Assembly (NCBI RefSeq): GCF_000473085.1
Contig: NZ_AXBA01000028.1
Coordinates: forward strand, 26,616-90,615
Origin: Azorhizobium doebereinerae UFLA1-100
GTDB lineage: Bacteria > Pseudomonadota > Alphaproteobacteria > Rhizobiales > Xanthobacteraceae
DNA length: 64,000 nucleotides
Direction: 5' to 3'
Below the pieces are notes generated by a model that worked only from the letters and a program-made list of their open reading frames with translations, ran no database searches and was not told the origin of the DNA. The position numbers and the translations under genes are program-made. This document shows positions 24,200-36,412 of this stretch, in pieces; position 1 is the stretch's first letter; each line of letters begins with the position of its first letter.

Positions 24200-26781
24200 G
24201 CGGCGGCCTCTTGGCGGCGCGCGGCCAGGGGGAAGACGCAGGTGGCGAGCGTGCCGCCGCCCTTGGCCGGGGCGAGGCTCACGGTGCCGCCGTGCAGTTC
24301 CATGAAGGAGCGCACGATGGACAGGCCGAGCCCGACGCCGCGATGCCGCGTGCCGCCGGGATGGGTACCCGCCGTCTCGAAGCGCTGGAACAGGTGTTCC
24401 ACCATGTCCGGCGCCACGCCGGGCCCCTGGTCGCGCACGCTCAGCACCAAGGCGTCGGCGGTGCGCTCGGCGCGCAGGCGCACGGCGCTGCCGGCCGGGG
24501 CGGCCGCGATGGCGTTGGACAGGAGGTTGAACAGGATCTGCCGCACCCGCCGGCCGTCGGCGACGAAGCTGCCGAGGTCCGCGCCGGCCTCGATCTGCAC
24601 GCTGACGCCCGCTTCCTCCAGCAGGTCGCGCACCGAATCCGCCGACGCTTCCAGCACCCCGCGCACGTCCACCTCGGCGAGGTCCAGCGTCATCGCCCCG
24701 GCATCGATGGTGGCGAGATCCAGGATGTCGTCGATCAGCGCCCGGAGCGCGTCCGAGGACTGGCCCACATGGGCGAGGAATTCGCGCTGGCGCGGGTTCA
24801 GCTCGCCCGCCACGCCCTCGGCCAGCATGTGGGCATAGCCGATCAGCGTGTTGAGCGGCGTGCGCAGGTGGTAGGAGACATGGCCGACGAAGGCGTTCTT
24901 CAGCGCGTCGGCGGCTTCCAGCGCCTCGTTGCGCTCGATCAGCGCCCGCTCCACCTTCACGCTGTCGGTGACATCGCGGAAGGTCACCATGGTGCCGCCG
25001 TCCGGCAAGGGCTGGGCGGCGCCGTCGAGCACGCGCTTGTCGGCGGTCTCCAGGCGCAGGCTCTCGCCCTCGCGGTGGTCGAGGGCGGTGACCACGTTGC
25101 GGATGCGCGCCCAGGCGCCGCTCTCGCCGTGCTTGGGCCGGCACATGGCGGCCACCGCGTCGATGTGCGGACGCTCGCCCAGGGCCTGCGCGCTCAGCGA
25201 CCAGAGGTGCAGGAAGGCCTGGTTGTAGAGCCGCAGCCGGCCGTCGGAGCCGAACACCGCCACCGCCTCGGCGAGGCCGTCCAGCGTCTCGCCCTGGATG
25301 CGGATGAGGCTGTTGTAGCGGCTCTCCAGCGCCATGCGCTCGGACAGATCGTCGAACAGATAGGTGACGCCGCCCTCCGCATTGGGGGTGGCGACCACCC
25401 GCAGCATCTGCCCGCCGGGTAAATGCCACCAGTCGTGCACCGGCTCCAATGCGCGGTAGGATTCGCGCAATTGCTCGCGCCAGGCACGGAAGTCGGCTTG
25501 CTCGGGCACCTTGCGGGCCGCGCGCAGGCGCTCCAGCACCTCGCTCTCGCTGGGCCGCTGCTCCAGATAGGCCGGCTCCAGGGCGAACAGGCGCTCATAG
25601 GCGGTGTTGTGGAACACCACGCGCTCGTCGGCGCCGAAGATCACCACCGCCGTATTGAGCTGGTCGAGCGTGCGGCGGTGCGCGGCAAGGCCGCGCTCGT
25701 GCTCGATGCGCGCCGCATCGGCCTCGGTGACGTCCACCGCCAGCCCGGCGGCGCCGAAGCTGCCGGCGGCCTCGGTGACGTCCAGCAGGCGGCGCTTGCC
25801 GCCGGCCACCACGCGCACGCGGGCGGCATAGGGCTGGCCCTGGCGATGGGCGGCATCCGCCGCCTCGCGGGCCGCCTGGTCGAGCAGTTCCACCGGCGCG
25901 GCGCCGGGCCCGCCCACCGCCTTGGCGAAGGCGGCGTTGACCGAGGCCAGCGCGCCGTCGATGCCCCGGCGCCACATGGGCAGCGGGGCAAGGTCGAACA
26001 GCGCCTTCAGCGCCTCCGCCTCGATGCTGGCCCCCGCCGCCTCGGCGCGCGGCAGCGCGGCGGCGCCGAGTTCGGGCCGGGCCACCAGCAGCCGGGCGCC
26101 GGCCACCGTGCGGCCGTCCACGCGGATCGCCGCGCCGGCGCCATCGCGCGTCAGGAGGCTGAACCCCCGCCCCTCGCCTTGCAGCAGGGCGAGCGGCGCG
26201 GCGAGGGCGGCGGCGGCCTCCGCGCCGAGCCAGCGCGGCAGGCCCGTGGCCAGGGCGGCGGCGTCGGCCGGGTCGGGAAAGGCGGCGCCGGCATCGCCGA
26301 TGCTGTCGAGCACGCCGTCGTCGCGCCACAGCACCAGGCCGCGCGCGCCGACCGCGAGCAGCGCCCGCAGCGCCTGGAGTTCGGCCCGCAGCCGCAGCGT
26401 GGCCTCCCCTGCCCGCCGCTCCGCCGCCGTCTTGCGGCCGAGCGTGACGACGGCGAGGCCGGCGGCGGCGAGCGCGATCAGCGAGGTGCCGCCGGCGAGG
26501 CCGAGGAGGAGACCGGAGGCGGCGAGCCCGTCCGCCGCCGCCGCATGGGCGGTGCCCGCGTGGAGCAGGACGCCGGCGGCGGGCGCGGCGGCGAGGAAGC
26601 GGCCCGCGCCGGGCAGGCGGGCGGAACGGACGGGGCGCCGGGAGAGGATCACGGACATGAGGGGCTGGGGAACCTGCGCGACGAAGGCGGGGGCGGTGGC
26701 GGTGCCGTGGTCGGCGCTGGGATGCGCCCGGATCGTCCACGGCGCGCCGATGCTCCGGCTCCGATCGGCCATCCGCCCCAT
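24196..26781 (-). CDS. divL: DivL-like PAS-domain histidine kinase homologue with Tyr at the phospho-acceptor site
   Basis: This 861-residue protein has a hydrophobic N-terminal region (about residues 45-120, probably membrane-anchored). Several PAS-like segments follow, with repeats such as AVVIFGADERVVFHNTAYERLF and AVAVFGSDGRLRLYNQAFL. At the C-terminus are dimerisation and ATPase domains. The expected SHELRTPL box reads SYHLRTPL, with Tyr637 at the His position and His638 after it. The N, G1 and G2 boxes (LFNLLSNAI, VRDQGPG, GVGLGLSIV) are intact. Caulobacter DivL has the same substitution and works as an allosteric partner of CckA/DivK in cell-cycle control. The start at 26781 has GGAAGG upstream; 26772 is possible. 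Confidence 0.85.
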   Translation of the reverse strand: MGRMADRSRSIGAPWTIRAHPSADHGTATAPAFVAQVPQPLMSVILSRRPVRSARLPGAGRFLAAAPAAGVLLHAGTAHAAAADGLAASGLLLGLAGGTSLIALAAAGLAVVTLGRKTAAERRAGEATLRLRAELQALRALLAVGARGLVLWRDDGVLDSIGDAGAAFPDPADAAALATGLPRWLGAEAAAALAAPLALLQGEGRGFSLLTRDGAGAAIRVDGRTVAGARLLVARPELGAAALPRAEAAGASIEAEALKALFDLAPLPMWRRGIDGALASVNAAFAKAVGGPGAAPVELLDQAAREAADAAHRQGQPYAARVRVVAGGKRRLLDVTEAAGSFGAAGLAVDVTEADAARIEHERGLAAHRRTLDQLNTAVVIFGADERVVFHNTAYERLFALEPAYLEQRPSESEVLERLRAARKVPEQADFRAWREQLRESYRALEPVHDWWHLPGGQMLRVVATPNAEGGVTYLFDDLSERMALESRYNSLIRIQGETLDGLAEAVAVFGSDGRLRLYNQAFLHLWSLSAQALGERPHIDAVAAMCRPKHGESGAWARIRNVVTALDHREGESLRLETADKRVLDGAAQPLPDGGTMVTFRDVTDSVKVERALIERNEALEAADALKNAFVGHVSYHLRTPLNTLIGYAHMLAEGVAGELNPRQREFLAHVGQSSDALRALIDDILDLATIDAGAMTLDLAEVDVRGVLEASADSVRDLLEEAGVSVQIEAGADLGSFVADGRRVRQILFNLLSNAIAAAPAGSAVRLRAERTADALVLSVRDQGPGVAPDMVEHLFQRFETAGTHPGGTRHRGVGLGLSIVRSFMELHGGTVSLAPAKGGGTLATCVFPLAARRQEAAA

Positions 26782-26959
26782 GTCCTTCCGTTCGCCAGAG
26801 CGCTCCTCATGAGCGCCGCGCCGCCACTGCGAATCAGCGTCCGATCCTAATGGAGGCGGCCCGGGGTTAGAAGCCCGCCCCGGGGACCCGGCGCCGCCCT
26901 CTCCCGCGCGGCGGGGGGATGCCTTGCGCGCGGTCCTGACGCCTCCCGCGCGACCCGCT

Positions 26960-26984
26960 CCCTCTCCCGCATCGCGGGAGAGGG
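26960..26984. repeat. Perfect 11-bp hairpin of the dispersed palindrome family
   Basis: CCCTCTCCCGC, loop ATC, GCGGGAGAGGG. The preceding CGCGCGACCCGCT matches the flank of the element at 21769-21907, and a degenerate partner arm lies at 26898-26917. It sits in the gap between the SGNH hydrolase gene and divL, both minus strand, and could end the upstream transcript although no T run follows on that strand. Confidence 0.65.
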
Positions 26985-27038
26985 CTTTCCGGCCCGCCGG
27001 GCGGCTGCGACAGGCCCAGCCGTTCCGGCCCCCGGCGC

Positions 27039-27902
27039 TCACTTGCCGTAATAGTCCTGCACCGTCTCCCAGGCGACGGCCTGGATCAGGGCGGCGGTCG
27101 GCGCGTCGATGCTGCCGACATAGCTGTTGCCCACCGGCGAGCGGCCGGTCAGCGCGGCGAAGATCACGCTGGCGGCGAGATAGCTGCCCGCCGGGCTCGG
27201 ATGGCGCTTGTCCGCCGCATAGAGGTTCAGCTCCGGCTGGCGGGCGCGCATGCGGGCGAAGGCGAGGCCCGCCGGGATCACCAGAGCGTCATTGGCATTG
27301 CCCACCGTGGTGTAGGCCTCGGCCAGCTCCGCCGTCATCTCCGGCTTGTCCGCATAAGCCCAGGACATGAACAGGACGGGACGCGCCTCGTTCTGCCGCA
27401 CGATGGCGCTGTCCTTCTTCACCTCGCTGGCGAAGGCGGCCTTGAGCTGGGGATGGATCGGGCACTGGCTGCAATCCATCATCACCGCCACGTCGAACAG
27501 CCGGCCCGGCTTGTTGAAGACCACGTTGTTCTGGTCGTCGAACGTGTAGGCGCCGAGGCCGCCGGGGCGGAAATAGCTCGCCATGTCGTGCCAATCGAGG
27601 CCGGAGCCGCCGATGGTCACCATGATCGCCCGGTAGGCGGCCTTGTTGTCGGGGTCGGCGGCCTTCTCCAGCGCCAGCACCTGGCTGTGGATGCCGTTGT
27701 TGTAATAGAAGAAGCTGTTGCCGACGAAGAGCGCGCTCTTGGGGAAGTCCGGCCCCAGCGTCGTCACCTTCGGCCGGGTCTGAACCGCCGGAACGGCGGC
27801 CGCGGCCTGCGGCGCGGACTGGGCCAGCGCGGCCGGCGCCACAGACCATGACCCAAGAGCAAGCGCCACCAGCGCGGCGATCAGGCGCCCCGTGCGAACC
27901 AT
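27039..27902 (-). CDS. Exported SGNH/GDSL-like hydrolase
   Basis: This 287-residue protein has a signal peptide (VRTGRLIAALVALALGSWSVAPAALAQ, cut after ALA). Block I resembles SGNH enzymes, ALFVGNSFFYYNNG, with the serine in GNS instead of GDS. The late DKRHPSPAGSYLAA supplies the Asp-His pair of the catalytic triad. SGNH proteins act as esterases or carbohydrate deacetylases. The periplasmic location suggests an envelope or extracellular substrate, which is not identifiable. The ATG at 27902 begins the signal peptide. It stands alone, with gaps on both sides. Confidence 0.75.
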   Translation of the reverse strand: MVRTGRLIAALVALALGSWSVAPAALAQSAPQAAAAVPAVQTRPKVTTLGPDFPKSALFVGNSFFYYNNGIHSQVLALEKAADPDNKAAYRAIMVTIGGSGLDWHDMASYFRPGGLGAYTFDDQNNVVFNKPGRLFDVAVMMDCSQCPIHPQLKAAFASEVKKDSAIVRQNEARPVLFMSWAYADKPEMTAELAEAYTTVGNANDALVIPAGLAFARMRARQPELNLYAADKRHPSPAGSYLAASVIFAALTGRSPVGNSYVGSIDAPTAALIQAVAWETVQDYYGK

Positions 27903-28038
27903 CTGCAATCCTCCCTCGCGCCGGCCGCTGCGGATCGATGTGCGGCCGGTCATCTTGTGCGGGAGGATACTGGCGGCAGTTGCCCGATGGGGCAACCATG
28001 GCGGCCCGCCCCCCCACGGGGGCCGGGCCGGAGGCGCC

Positions 28039-29025
28039 TCAGAGCCCTTCGAACAGCGCGGTCGAGAGATAGCGCTCGGCGAAGGAGGGCACGATGACGA
28101 CGATATTCTTGCCGGCATTCTCCGGCCGGGCGCCGATCTCCAGCGCCGCCGCGATGGCCGCGCCCGAGGAGATGCCGCCGGGAATGCCCTCGTAGCGGGC
28201 GAGCGCGCGGGCGGTGTCGAACGCGGTCTGGTTGCCCACGGTCACCACCTCGTCGATGATGCTGCGGTCCAGCACGTCCGGCACGAAGCCGGCGCCAATG
28301 CCCTGGATCTTGTGCGGGCCGGGCTGGCCGCCGGACAGCACCGGAGAATCCTCCGGCTCCACCGCCACCATGCGCAGCGAGGCCTTGCGCGGCTTCAGCA
28401 CCTGGCCGATGCCGGTGATGGTGCCGCCGGTGCCCACGCCCGACACCACCACGTCCACCGCGCCGTCGGTGTCGTTCCAGATCTCCTCCGCCGTGGTGCG
28501 GCGGTGGACTTCGGGATTGGCCTTGTTCTTGAACTGCTGCGGCATCACCGCCTTGGGCAGTTCCTTGATCAGTTCCTCGGCCTTCTGCACCGCGCCGCGC
28601 ATGCCAAGGTTGGCCGGGGTCAGCACCAGCTCGGCGCCCAGCAGCGCCAGCATCTTGCGGCGCTCCACCGACATGCTCTCGGGCATGACGAGGATCAGCC
28701 GCAGGCCGCGCGCGGCGGCGACGAAGGCGAGCGCGATGCCGGTGTTGCCGGAGGTGGGCTCCACCAGCACGGTGTCGGCGTCGAGCGCGCCGGCCTCGGC
28801 CATGGCGTCCACCATGGCGACGCCGATGCGGTCCTTCACGCTGGCGATGGGATTGAAGAATTCCAGCTTGGCGAGGATGTTCGCCTTCACGCCGCGCAGT
28901 TCCGGCAGGCGGTGCAGGCGGACCAGCGGGGTGTCGCCGATGGTCTCGGTGACGGAATCATAGACCCGCCCGCGGCCGGGGCGATGGGCGGCCGCAGGGG
29001 CGGCTTTGGCAGCGGACGGCGCCAT
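28039..29025 (-). CDS. cysK: Cysteine synthase A (O-acetylserine sulfhydrylase)
   Basis: This 328-residue PLP enzyme makes cysteine from O-acetylserine and sulfide. The PLP lysine is K64 in NPIASVKDR. The substrate loop [18 protein letters not shown] and the phosphate-binding [12 protein letters not shown] are clear. An Ala-rich N-terminal extension of about 20 residues precedes the core. The ATG at 29025 was chosen because upstream codons run into the Rrf2 gene. It is cotranscribed with that regulator (50 bp gap). Confidence 0.93.
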   Translation of the reverse strand: MAPSAAKAAPAAAHRPGRGRVYDSVTETIGDTPLVRLHRLPELRGVKANILAKLEFFNPIASVKDRIGVAMVDAMAEAGALDADTVLVEPTSGNTGIALAFVAAARGLRLILVMPESMSVERRKMLALLGAELVLTPANLGMRGAVQKAEELIKELPKAVMPQQFKNKANPEVHRRTTAEEIWNDTDGAVDVVVSGVGTGGTITGIGQVLKPRKASLRMVAVEPEDSPVLSGGQPGPHKIQGIGAGFVPDVLDRSIIDEVVTVGNQTAFDTARALARYEGIPGGISSGAAIAAALEIGARPENAGKNIVVIVPSFAERYLSTALFEGL

Positions 29026-29075
29026 GGACGTTCTCCTCGCGAATTGGGACGGCGGACGGCGGAGGGCCGCGCCGG

Positions 29076-29516
29076 TCAGATGATGAAATCGATGCGGTCG
29101 TGATCCGAGCCGTGCCCCTTGGTGTCGGCGGCGCGGCACAGGTCTTCCAGGGTCACGGTGTCGAGGGCGGTGTCGAAGGTCTGCTCGGCGGCGGCGACCG
29201 CCGGCTGCACCACGTCGGTGACCAAAGGCGGGAGGATGATCTCCTTCTCCTCCTCGGCCCCCTCCACCACGCGGACGATCTCCGCCACGGAGACGCGGCG
29301 GCGCTCCCGCGCCAGCTCGTAGCCGCCGCGCGGGCCGCGCACGCCCTTCAGCACGCCGGCATGCACCAGCGCCTGGAGCACGGGCTCCAGCCGGCGGGGC
29401 GGCAGGCCATGGCGGGCAGCCAGGGATTTCGCGGCGACGGGGGTGCCGCGGGCATGAACGGCAACGTCCACGACGGCGGCGATGGCGAGCAGGCTTTTGT
29501 CGGATAAACGCGGCAT
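29076..29516 (-). CDS. Rrf2 family transcriptional regulator
   Basis: This 146-residue winged-helix regulator starts [22 protein letters not shown] and has the Rrf2 pattern [33 protein letters not shown]. It lacks the three clustered cysteines that hold the Fe-S cluster in IscR; its single cysteine lies near the C-terminus. It is therefore closer in logic to CymR-type Rrf2 regulators. Its place immediately before cysK suggests control of cysteine synthesis, possibly with CysK as a partner as in the CymR-CysK complex of Bacillus (inference). Confidence 0.85.
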   Translation of the reverse strand: MPRLSDKSLLAIAAVVDVAVHARGTPVAAKSLAARHGLPPRRLEPVLQALVHAGVLKGVRGPRGGYELARERRRVSVAEIVRVVEGAEEEKEIILPPLVTDVVQPAVAAAEQTFDTALDTVTLEDLCRAADTKGHGSDHDRIDFII

Positions 29517-29526
29517 GGGACTGTGG

Positions 29527-30003
29527 CTATCTCGATTGAGGCGCCCCGTCGAGCCCTGTCGAGCCAAAACCACCGACGCCACGTGCAGTTTCTCCCAATT
29601 TTCCACTTTCTACCAGCTTTATTTGGTTTATCCCCGCCACCACCAGCTGGGCGATCCGCAATCCACGCGTGATCACAAAGGGTTCGCGACCGTGGTTGAC
29701 CAGCAGCACCTGCACCTCGCCGCGATAATCGGCATCGATCGTGCCCGGCGCGTTCAGCACCGTGACGCCGAATTTCAGCGCCAGGCCGGAGCGCGGACGC
29801 ACCTGCCCCTCGAAGCCGCCGGGCAGCGCCAGGGTGAGGCCGGTGGGCACCAGCGCCCAGCAACCGGGCCGCAAGGTCAGCGGCTCGGCCTCCGGCACCG
29901 CCGCCAGGAGGTCCATGCCGGCGGAGGCCGCCGTCGCATAGTCGGGCAGCGGCAGCCCCTCGCCATGGGCCAGCCGGACCACCGGCACTTCGACTGCACT
30001 CAT
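29527..30003 (-). CDS. dut: Deoxyuridine 5'-triphosphate nucleotidohydrolase
   Basis: This 158-residue homotrimeric dUTPase removes dUTP and supplies dUMP. All five motifs are present: [38 protein letters not shown] and the C-terminal GVGGFGSTG. The ATG at 30003 is preferred over a GTG at 30021. It follows coaBC, a common pairing (coaBC-dut) in many proteobacteria. Confidence 0.96.
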   Translation of the reverse strand: MSAVEVPVVRLAHGEGLPLPDYATAASAGMDLLAAVPEAEPLTLRPGCWALVPTGLTLALPGGFEGQVRPRSGLALKFGVTVLNAPGTIDADYRGEVQVLLVNHGREPFVITRGLRIAQLVVAGINQIKLVESGKLGETARGVGGFGSTGLDGAPQSR

Positions 30004-30076
30004 CTTCTCGTCCTCTGTCACGATGCGAGCGGCAAAGCCCCCTGCCCTGCGGCGCGGGAGCCCGGTCCGCCCAGGC

Positions 30077-31279
30077 TCAGGTCAGCGCCCCTGCGAGGCG
30101 GGCGACGAGGCGGCGGGCCACCTCGCCCTTGCTGGCGGAGGGCCAGTCCTCTACCCCTTCGGCGGTGACCAGATGCACGGTGTTGGCGTCCCCGCCCATG
30201 ATGCCGGTGGCGGGCGAGACGTCGTTGGCGACGATCCAGTCGCAGCCCTTGCGCAGGCGCTTGGCCTTGGCATTGGGCACCACGTTCTCGGTCTCGGCGG
30301 CAAAGCCCACCACCAAGCGCGGCCGCAGGGTGGAATGGTGCGAGACGGTGGCGAGGATGTCCGGATTCTCCACCAGCGCCAGGTCCGGCGTGCCCTCCGG
30401 TCCCTTCTTGATCTTCTGCTCCGCCTCGCCCGCCACCCGCCAGTCGGCGACCGCAGCGGCGAAGATGGCGATGTCCGCCGGCAGATGCTCCTCCACCGCC
30501 GCCAGCATGTCGCGGGCGCGCTCCACATGGATGACGGTGACGCCGCGCGGGTCCGGCACCTGCACCGGGCCGGAGACCAGCACCACCTCCGCGCCCGCCG
30601 CGGCGGCGGCGGCGGCAATGGCGTGGCCCTGCTTGCCGGAGGAGCGGTTGGCGATATAGCGCACCGGGTCGATGGGCTCGACCGTGGGCCCCGACGTCAC
30701 CAGCACCCGGCGGCCCTTCAAGAGCGGGGCATGGGCCTCGAACCGCGCCTCGATGGCGGCGAGGATCTCCATCGGCTCGGCCATGCGCCCCTCGCCGAAT
30801 TCGCCGCGCTCGGCCATGGCCCCCGCATTGGGGCCGATGATGCCGGCGCCGTCGCCTTTCAGCAGCGCCAGATTGCGCCGGGTGGCCGGGTGGCTCCACA
30901 TGCGCGGGTTCATGGCCGGGGCGAACAGCACCGGCTTGTCGGTGGCCAGCAGCGCGGTGGAGGCGAGGTCGTCGGCGAAGCCGTTGGCCGCCTTGGCCAT
31001 CAGGTCAGCGGTGGCGGGGGCCACCACCACCAGGTCGGCCTCCCGCGACAGGCGGATATGGCCGATGTCGTGCTCGGCGGTGAGGTCGAACAGATCGGTG
31101 AACACCCGCTCGCCGGTGAGCGCGCCCACCGACAGCGGGGTGACGAAATGCTGCGCGGCGCCGGTCATGATCGCGCGCACGCTGGCGCCGCGCTCCTTCA
31201 GCCGGCGGATGAGATCCAGGCACTTATAGGCGGCGATGCCGCCGCCGATGATCAGAAGGATGCGTCGCTCGTGCAGCAT
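30077..31279 (-). CDS. coaBC: Bifunctional phosphopantothenoylcysteine decarboxylase / phosphopantothenate-cysteine ligase
   Basis: This 400-residue enzyme catalyses two steps of coenzyme A synthesis. The N-terminal CoaC flavoprotein domain has [16 protein letters not shown], the catalytic His in [12 protein letters not shown] and the PAMNPRMW motif. The C-terminal CoaB domain has [24 protein letters not shown] and the KIKK lysines used for ligation. The ATG at 31279 gives [19 protein letters not shown] at the N-terminus; upstream in-frame sequence is Arg-rich and not part of the family. Confidence 0.96.
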   Translation of the reverse strand: MLHERRILLIIGGGIAAYKCLDLIRRLKERGASVRAIMTGAAQHFVTPLSVGALTGERVFTDLFDLTAEHDIGHIRLSREADLVVVAPATADLMAKAANGFADDLASTALLATDKPVLFAPAMNPRMWSHPATRRNLALLKGDGAGIIGPNAGAMAERGEFGEGRMAEPMEILAAIEARFEAHAPLLKGRRVLVTSGPTVEPIDPVRYIANRSSGKQGHAIAAAAAAAGAEVVLVSGPVQVPDPRGVTVIHVERARDMLAAVEEHLPADIAIFAAAVADWRVAGEAEQKIKKGPEGTPDLALVENPDILATVSHHSTLRPRLVVGFAAETENVVPNAKAKRLRKGCDWIVANDVSPATGIMGGDANTVHLVTAEGVEDWPSASKGEVARRLVARLAGALT

Positions 31280-31488
31280 GGGAAGTCCTCCCTGGCGTGT
31301 CCCGGCCGGTGCGGCGGGCCGGACGCCGCCGTGATGCTCTATCGGAAATTCCCGCCGGCCGCATCCGGCCGGATCAACGGCCCTGCCGGCGCCCCGCCGG
31401 CGTGCCGTTCCGACACACCCCGCGCGGCCGCATTTCACCCGCCCCCGGCGTGGGCTAGGCTGCGCGGCTCGAATCCGTTCCCGGAGAC

Positions 31489-33066
31489 ATGACCGTGCGC
31501 CGCCGCATCTGGATCGCCGTTTTCCTGCTGGTGGCCGCCGCCTTTGTCGCCCGCCTCGTCCTCGCCACCCGCGACATGCCCGCCGCCCTGACCGCGGCGC
31601 AGTTCGAGACGCTGCGCACCGACCTGCCGCGCATGCGCGCCTTCCTGCACCGGATGCCCAAGGGCGGCGACCTGCACACCCACCTCTCCGGCGCGGTCTA
31701 TGCCGAGCGCTACATCGCCTGGGCGATCCGCGACGGATTGTGCCTGCGCCCGGCCGACTGGGTGATCCTGCCCCGGCCGGAGGGCGCCAGCGCCGAGCAG
31801 CCGTGCGGTGCCGACCCCGCAATCGTGCCCATCGCCACCGCGCTGGCCGGCGGGCGCGGACAGGGCCCCTACGACCTCCTGGTGAATGCCCTCTCCACCC
31901 GCTGGTTCGTGCCCACCCTGCCGGTGCCTTCCGGCCACGACCAGTTCTTCGGCACCTTCGGCAAGTTCAACGCCGCCACCGGCGGGGCCGACTGGGACAG
32001 CACGGCCCGGGCCATCGCCGAGATGGTGGCCGACCAGCTGAAGCAATATGACGCCGACACGGTGCAATATGCGGAATTCATGGTCACCCTGTTCGAGGGC
32101 GAGGACCGCCGCCGGCTGGCGCAGGCCCTGACGCCGGAGGTGACCGGCGGCGCCATCACCGCCGAGACCCCGCCCGCCGCCATGCTGGCCGCCCTGGAGC
32201 GCGCCGGGCTGCCCGACCTGGTGGCGGCGAAGGCCGCCCAGCTGAAGGACCTGACGGCGCGGATCGACGCCCTGCTCGGCTGCGGCACGGCGCGGACCGA
32301 GCCCGGCTGCGCCGTCACCTACCGCTTCATCGCCCAGGTGAGCCGCAACGCGCCGCCGGCCGAGGTCTTCACCCAGACCGCCCATGCCGCCGCTTTGGTG
32401 CGGACGGCGCCGCGGATCGTCGCCGGGCTGAATTATGTCGGCCCGGAGGACTATCGCATCTCGCTGCGCGACTACCGCATGCACATGGGCTGGATCGGCT
32501 TCCTCGCCGGCCGCGACGTGCCGGTGGCGCTGCACGCGGGCGAGCTGTGGCTGGGGCTGGTGCCGCCGCCCGACCTCGACTTCCACATCCGCGAGGCGGT
32601 GGAGGTGGCCGGCGCCCGGCGCATCGGCCACGGCACCGCCATCGGCTTCGAGCGCGACATGGACGGACTGCTGGCCGAGATGCGCCGCCGCGACGTGGCG
32701 GTGGAGATCGCGCTGACCTCGTCCGACGTCATCCTCGGGGTGCGCGGCAAGGAGCACCCCATCACCACCTATCTGTCCGCCGGGGTGCCGGTGACGCTGG
32801 CCACCGACGATGCCGGCGTCTCCCGCATCGACCTCAGCAACGAGTATTTCCGCGCCGCGCGCGACTACGGGCTCGACTACGCGACGCTGAAGACGCTGGC
32901 CCGCGCCGCCCTCGCCCATGCCTTCCTGAGCCTGGACGAGCGGCAGTGGCAGCTCGGCCGGCTCGACAGCGCCTTTGCCGCCTTCGAGCGCAAGGTGGCC
33001 GACGGCCTGCCGCTCAAGACCAAGGCGGCGCTGGTGGCGCGGGCGATGCTGCCGAAGGGGTGGTGA
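31489..33066 (+). CDS. Membrane-anchored or exported adenosine deaminase-like amidohydrolase
   Basis: This 525-residue amidohydrolase has an N-terminal hydrophobic segment (residues 7-26). Zinc-site motifs of the adenosine deaminase/ADGF group follow: GGDLHTHLSGAVY, VALHAGELW, RIGHGTAIGF and VTLATDDAGVSR. It is longer than cytosolic Add (about 340 residues) because of an insert between the first HxH and the HAGE motif, as in secreted ADGF/CECR1-type enzymes. It probably deaminates purine nucleosides in the periplasm for salvage. It stands alone on the plus strand and ends 23 bp from the converging oxyR gene. Confidence 0.82.
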   Translation: MTVRRRIWIAVFLLVAAAFVARLVLATRDMPAALTAAQFETLRTDLPRMRAFLHRMPKGGDLHTHLSGAVYAERYIAWAIRDGLCLRPADWVILPRPEGASAEQPCGADPAIVPIATALAGGRGQGPYDLLVNALSTRWFVPTLPVPSGHDQFFGTFGKFNAATGGADWDSTARAIAEMVADQLKQYDADTVQYAEFMVTLFEGEDRRRLAQALTPEVTGGAITAETPPAAMLAALERAGLPDLVAAKAAQLKDLTARIDALLGCGTARTEPGCAVTYRFIAQVSRNAPPAEVFTQTAHAAALVRTAPRIVAGLNYVGPEDYRISLRDYRMHMGWIGFLAGRDVPVALHAGELWLGLVPPPDLDFHIREAVEVAGARRIGHGTAIGFERDMDGLLAEMRRRDVAVEIALTSSDVILGVRGKEHPITTYLSAGVPVTLATDDAGVSRIDLSNEYFRAARDYGLDYATLKTLARAALAHAFLSLDERQWQLGRLDSAFAAFERKVADGLPLKTKAALVARAMLPKGW

Positions 33067-33089
33067 GGGCGGGCTGGAGCACGCGCCGA

Positions 33090-34022
33090 TCAGCTCAGGC
33101 TCTCCTCGGCGGGGCCCGGCTCGCGCGGCGTGACGGTCGAGCGGCGGACCACGTCGGAGATCTGCATCAGCTGCTTGGTGAGCGGGCTGGTCTTGCGCCA
33201 GACCATGCCGATGGTGCGGGACGGCTGGGGAGCGCCGAAGCGCGTCACCGCCACCGCCGCCGAGCGCGTCTCCACCGCCACCGCCATCTCCGGGATCAGC
33301 GTGACGCCGATGCCGGCATCCACCATCTGCACCAAAGTGGACAGCGAGCTGGCCTCCAGGAAATCGCGCGGCGGCGCCGCCCGCATGTCCACGTTGCAGA
33401 AGGACAGCGCCTGGTCGCGGAAGCAATGCCCCTCCTCCAGCAGCAGCAGGCGCATCTCGCGCAGTTCGTCCGGGTCGGGGATCGGCTTGCCCGCGTCCGC
33501 GCGCGGCCGGACCAGGACGAAGCTCTCGGTGAACAGGGGGATCTCGATCAGCGCCGGCTCGGACACCGGCAGGGCGACGATGGCGGTGTCGAGCCGGCCG
33601 TCCTCCAGCTCCTGGAGCAGGCGCGGCGTCTGGGTCTCGCGCACGTGGATGTCGAGCCCCTCGTGCTGGCGGCTCAGGCTGCCGAGCAGGCTCGGCAGCA
33701 GATAGGGCGCCACCGTGGGGATGACGCCGATGCGCAGCCGCCCCATCAGCCGGTCCCGCGAGGCGCGCGCCAGGTCCCCCAGTTCGTCGATGGAGCGCAG
33801 GATGTCGCGGATGCGCGGCGCGAACGCCTCCCCGAAGCTGGTCAGCCGCACCTGCCGGGCGCTGCGCTCGAACAATTCGGTGCCCGCCTCCTGCTCCAGC
33901 TCCTTGATCTGCATGGACAGGGCCGGCTGGGAAATGCCGCACGCCTCGGCCGCGCGGCGGAAGTGGCCGTGCCGCGCCAGGGCCTCGAAATAGCGCAGCT
34001 GACGGAGCGTCAGGTTCTTCAT
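33090..34022 (-). CDS. oxyR: LysR-family peroxide sensor OxyR
   Basis: This 310-residue regulator has an N-terminal LysR helix-turn-helix (FRRAAEACGISQPALSMQIKELE). The redox pair is Cys200 and Cys209 in EEGHCFRDQALSFC, aligned with C199 and C208 of E. coli OxyR. Disulfide formation by hydrogen peroxide activates transcription. It is divergent from katG across 125 bp, the classic arrangement for direct control of katG by OxyR. Confidence 0.94.
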   Translation of the reverse strand: MKNLTLRQLRYFEALARHGHFRRAAEACGISQPALSMQIKELEQEAGTELFERSARQVRLTSFGEAFAPRIRDILRSIDELGDLARASRDRLMGRLRIGVIPTVAPYLLPSLLGSLSRQHEGLDIHVRETQTPRLLQELEDGRLDTAIVALPVSEPALIEIPLFTESFVLVRPRADAGKPIPDPDELREMRLLLLEEGHCFRDQALSFCNVDMRAAPPRDFLEASSLSTLVQMVDAGIGVTLIPEMAVAVETRSAAVAVTRFGAPQPSRTIGMVWRKTSPLTKQLMQISDVVRRSTVTPREPGPAEESLS

Positions 34023-36412
<2,390 letters not shown>

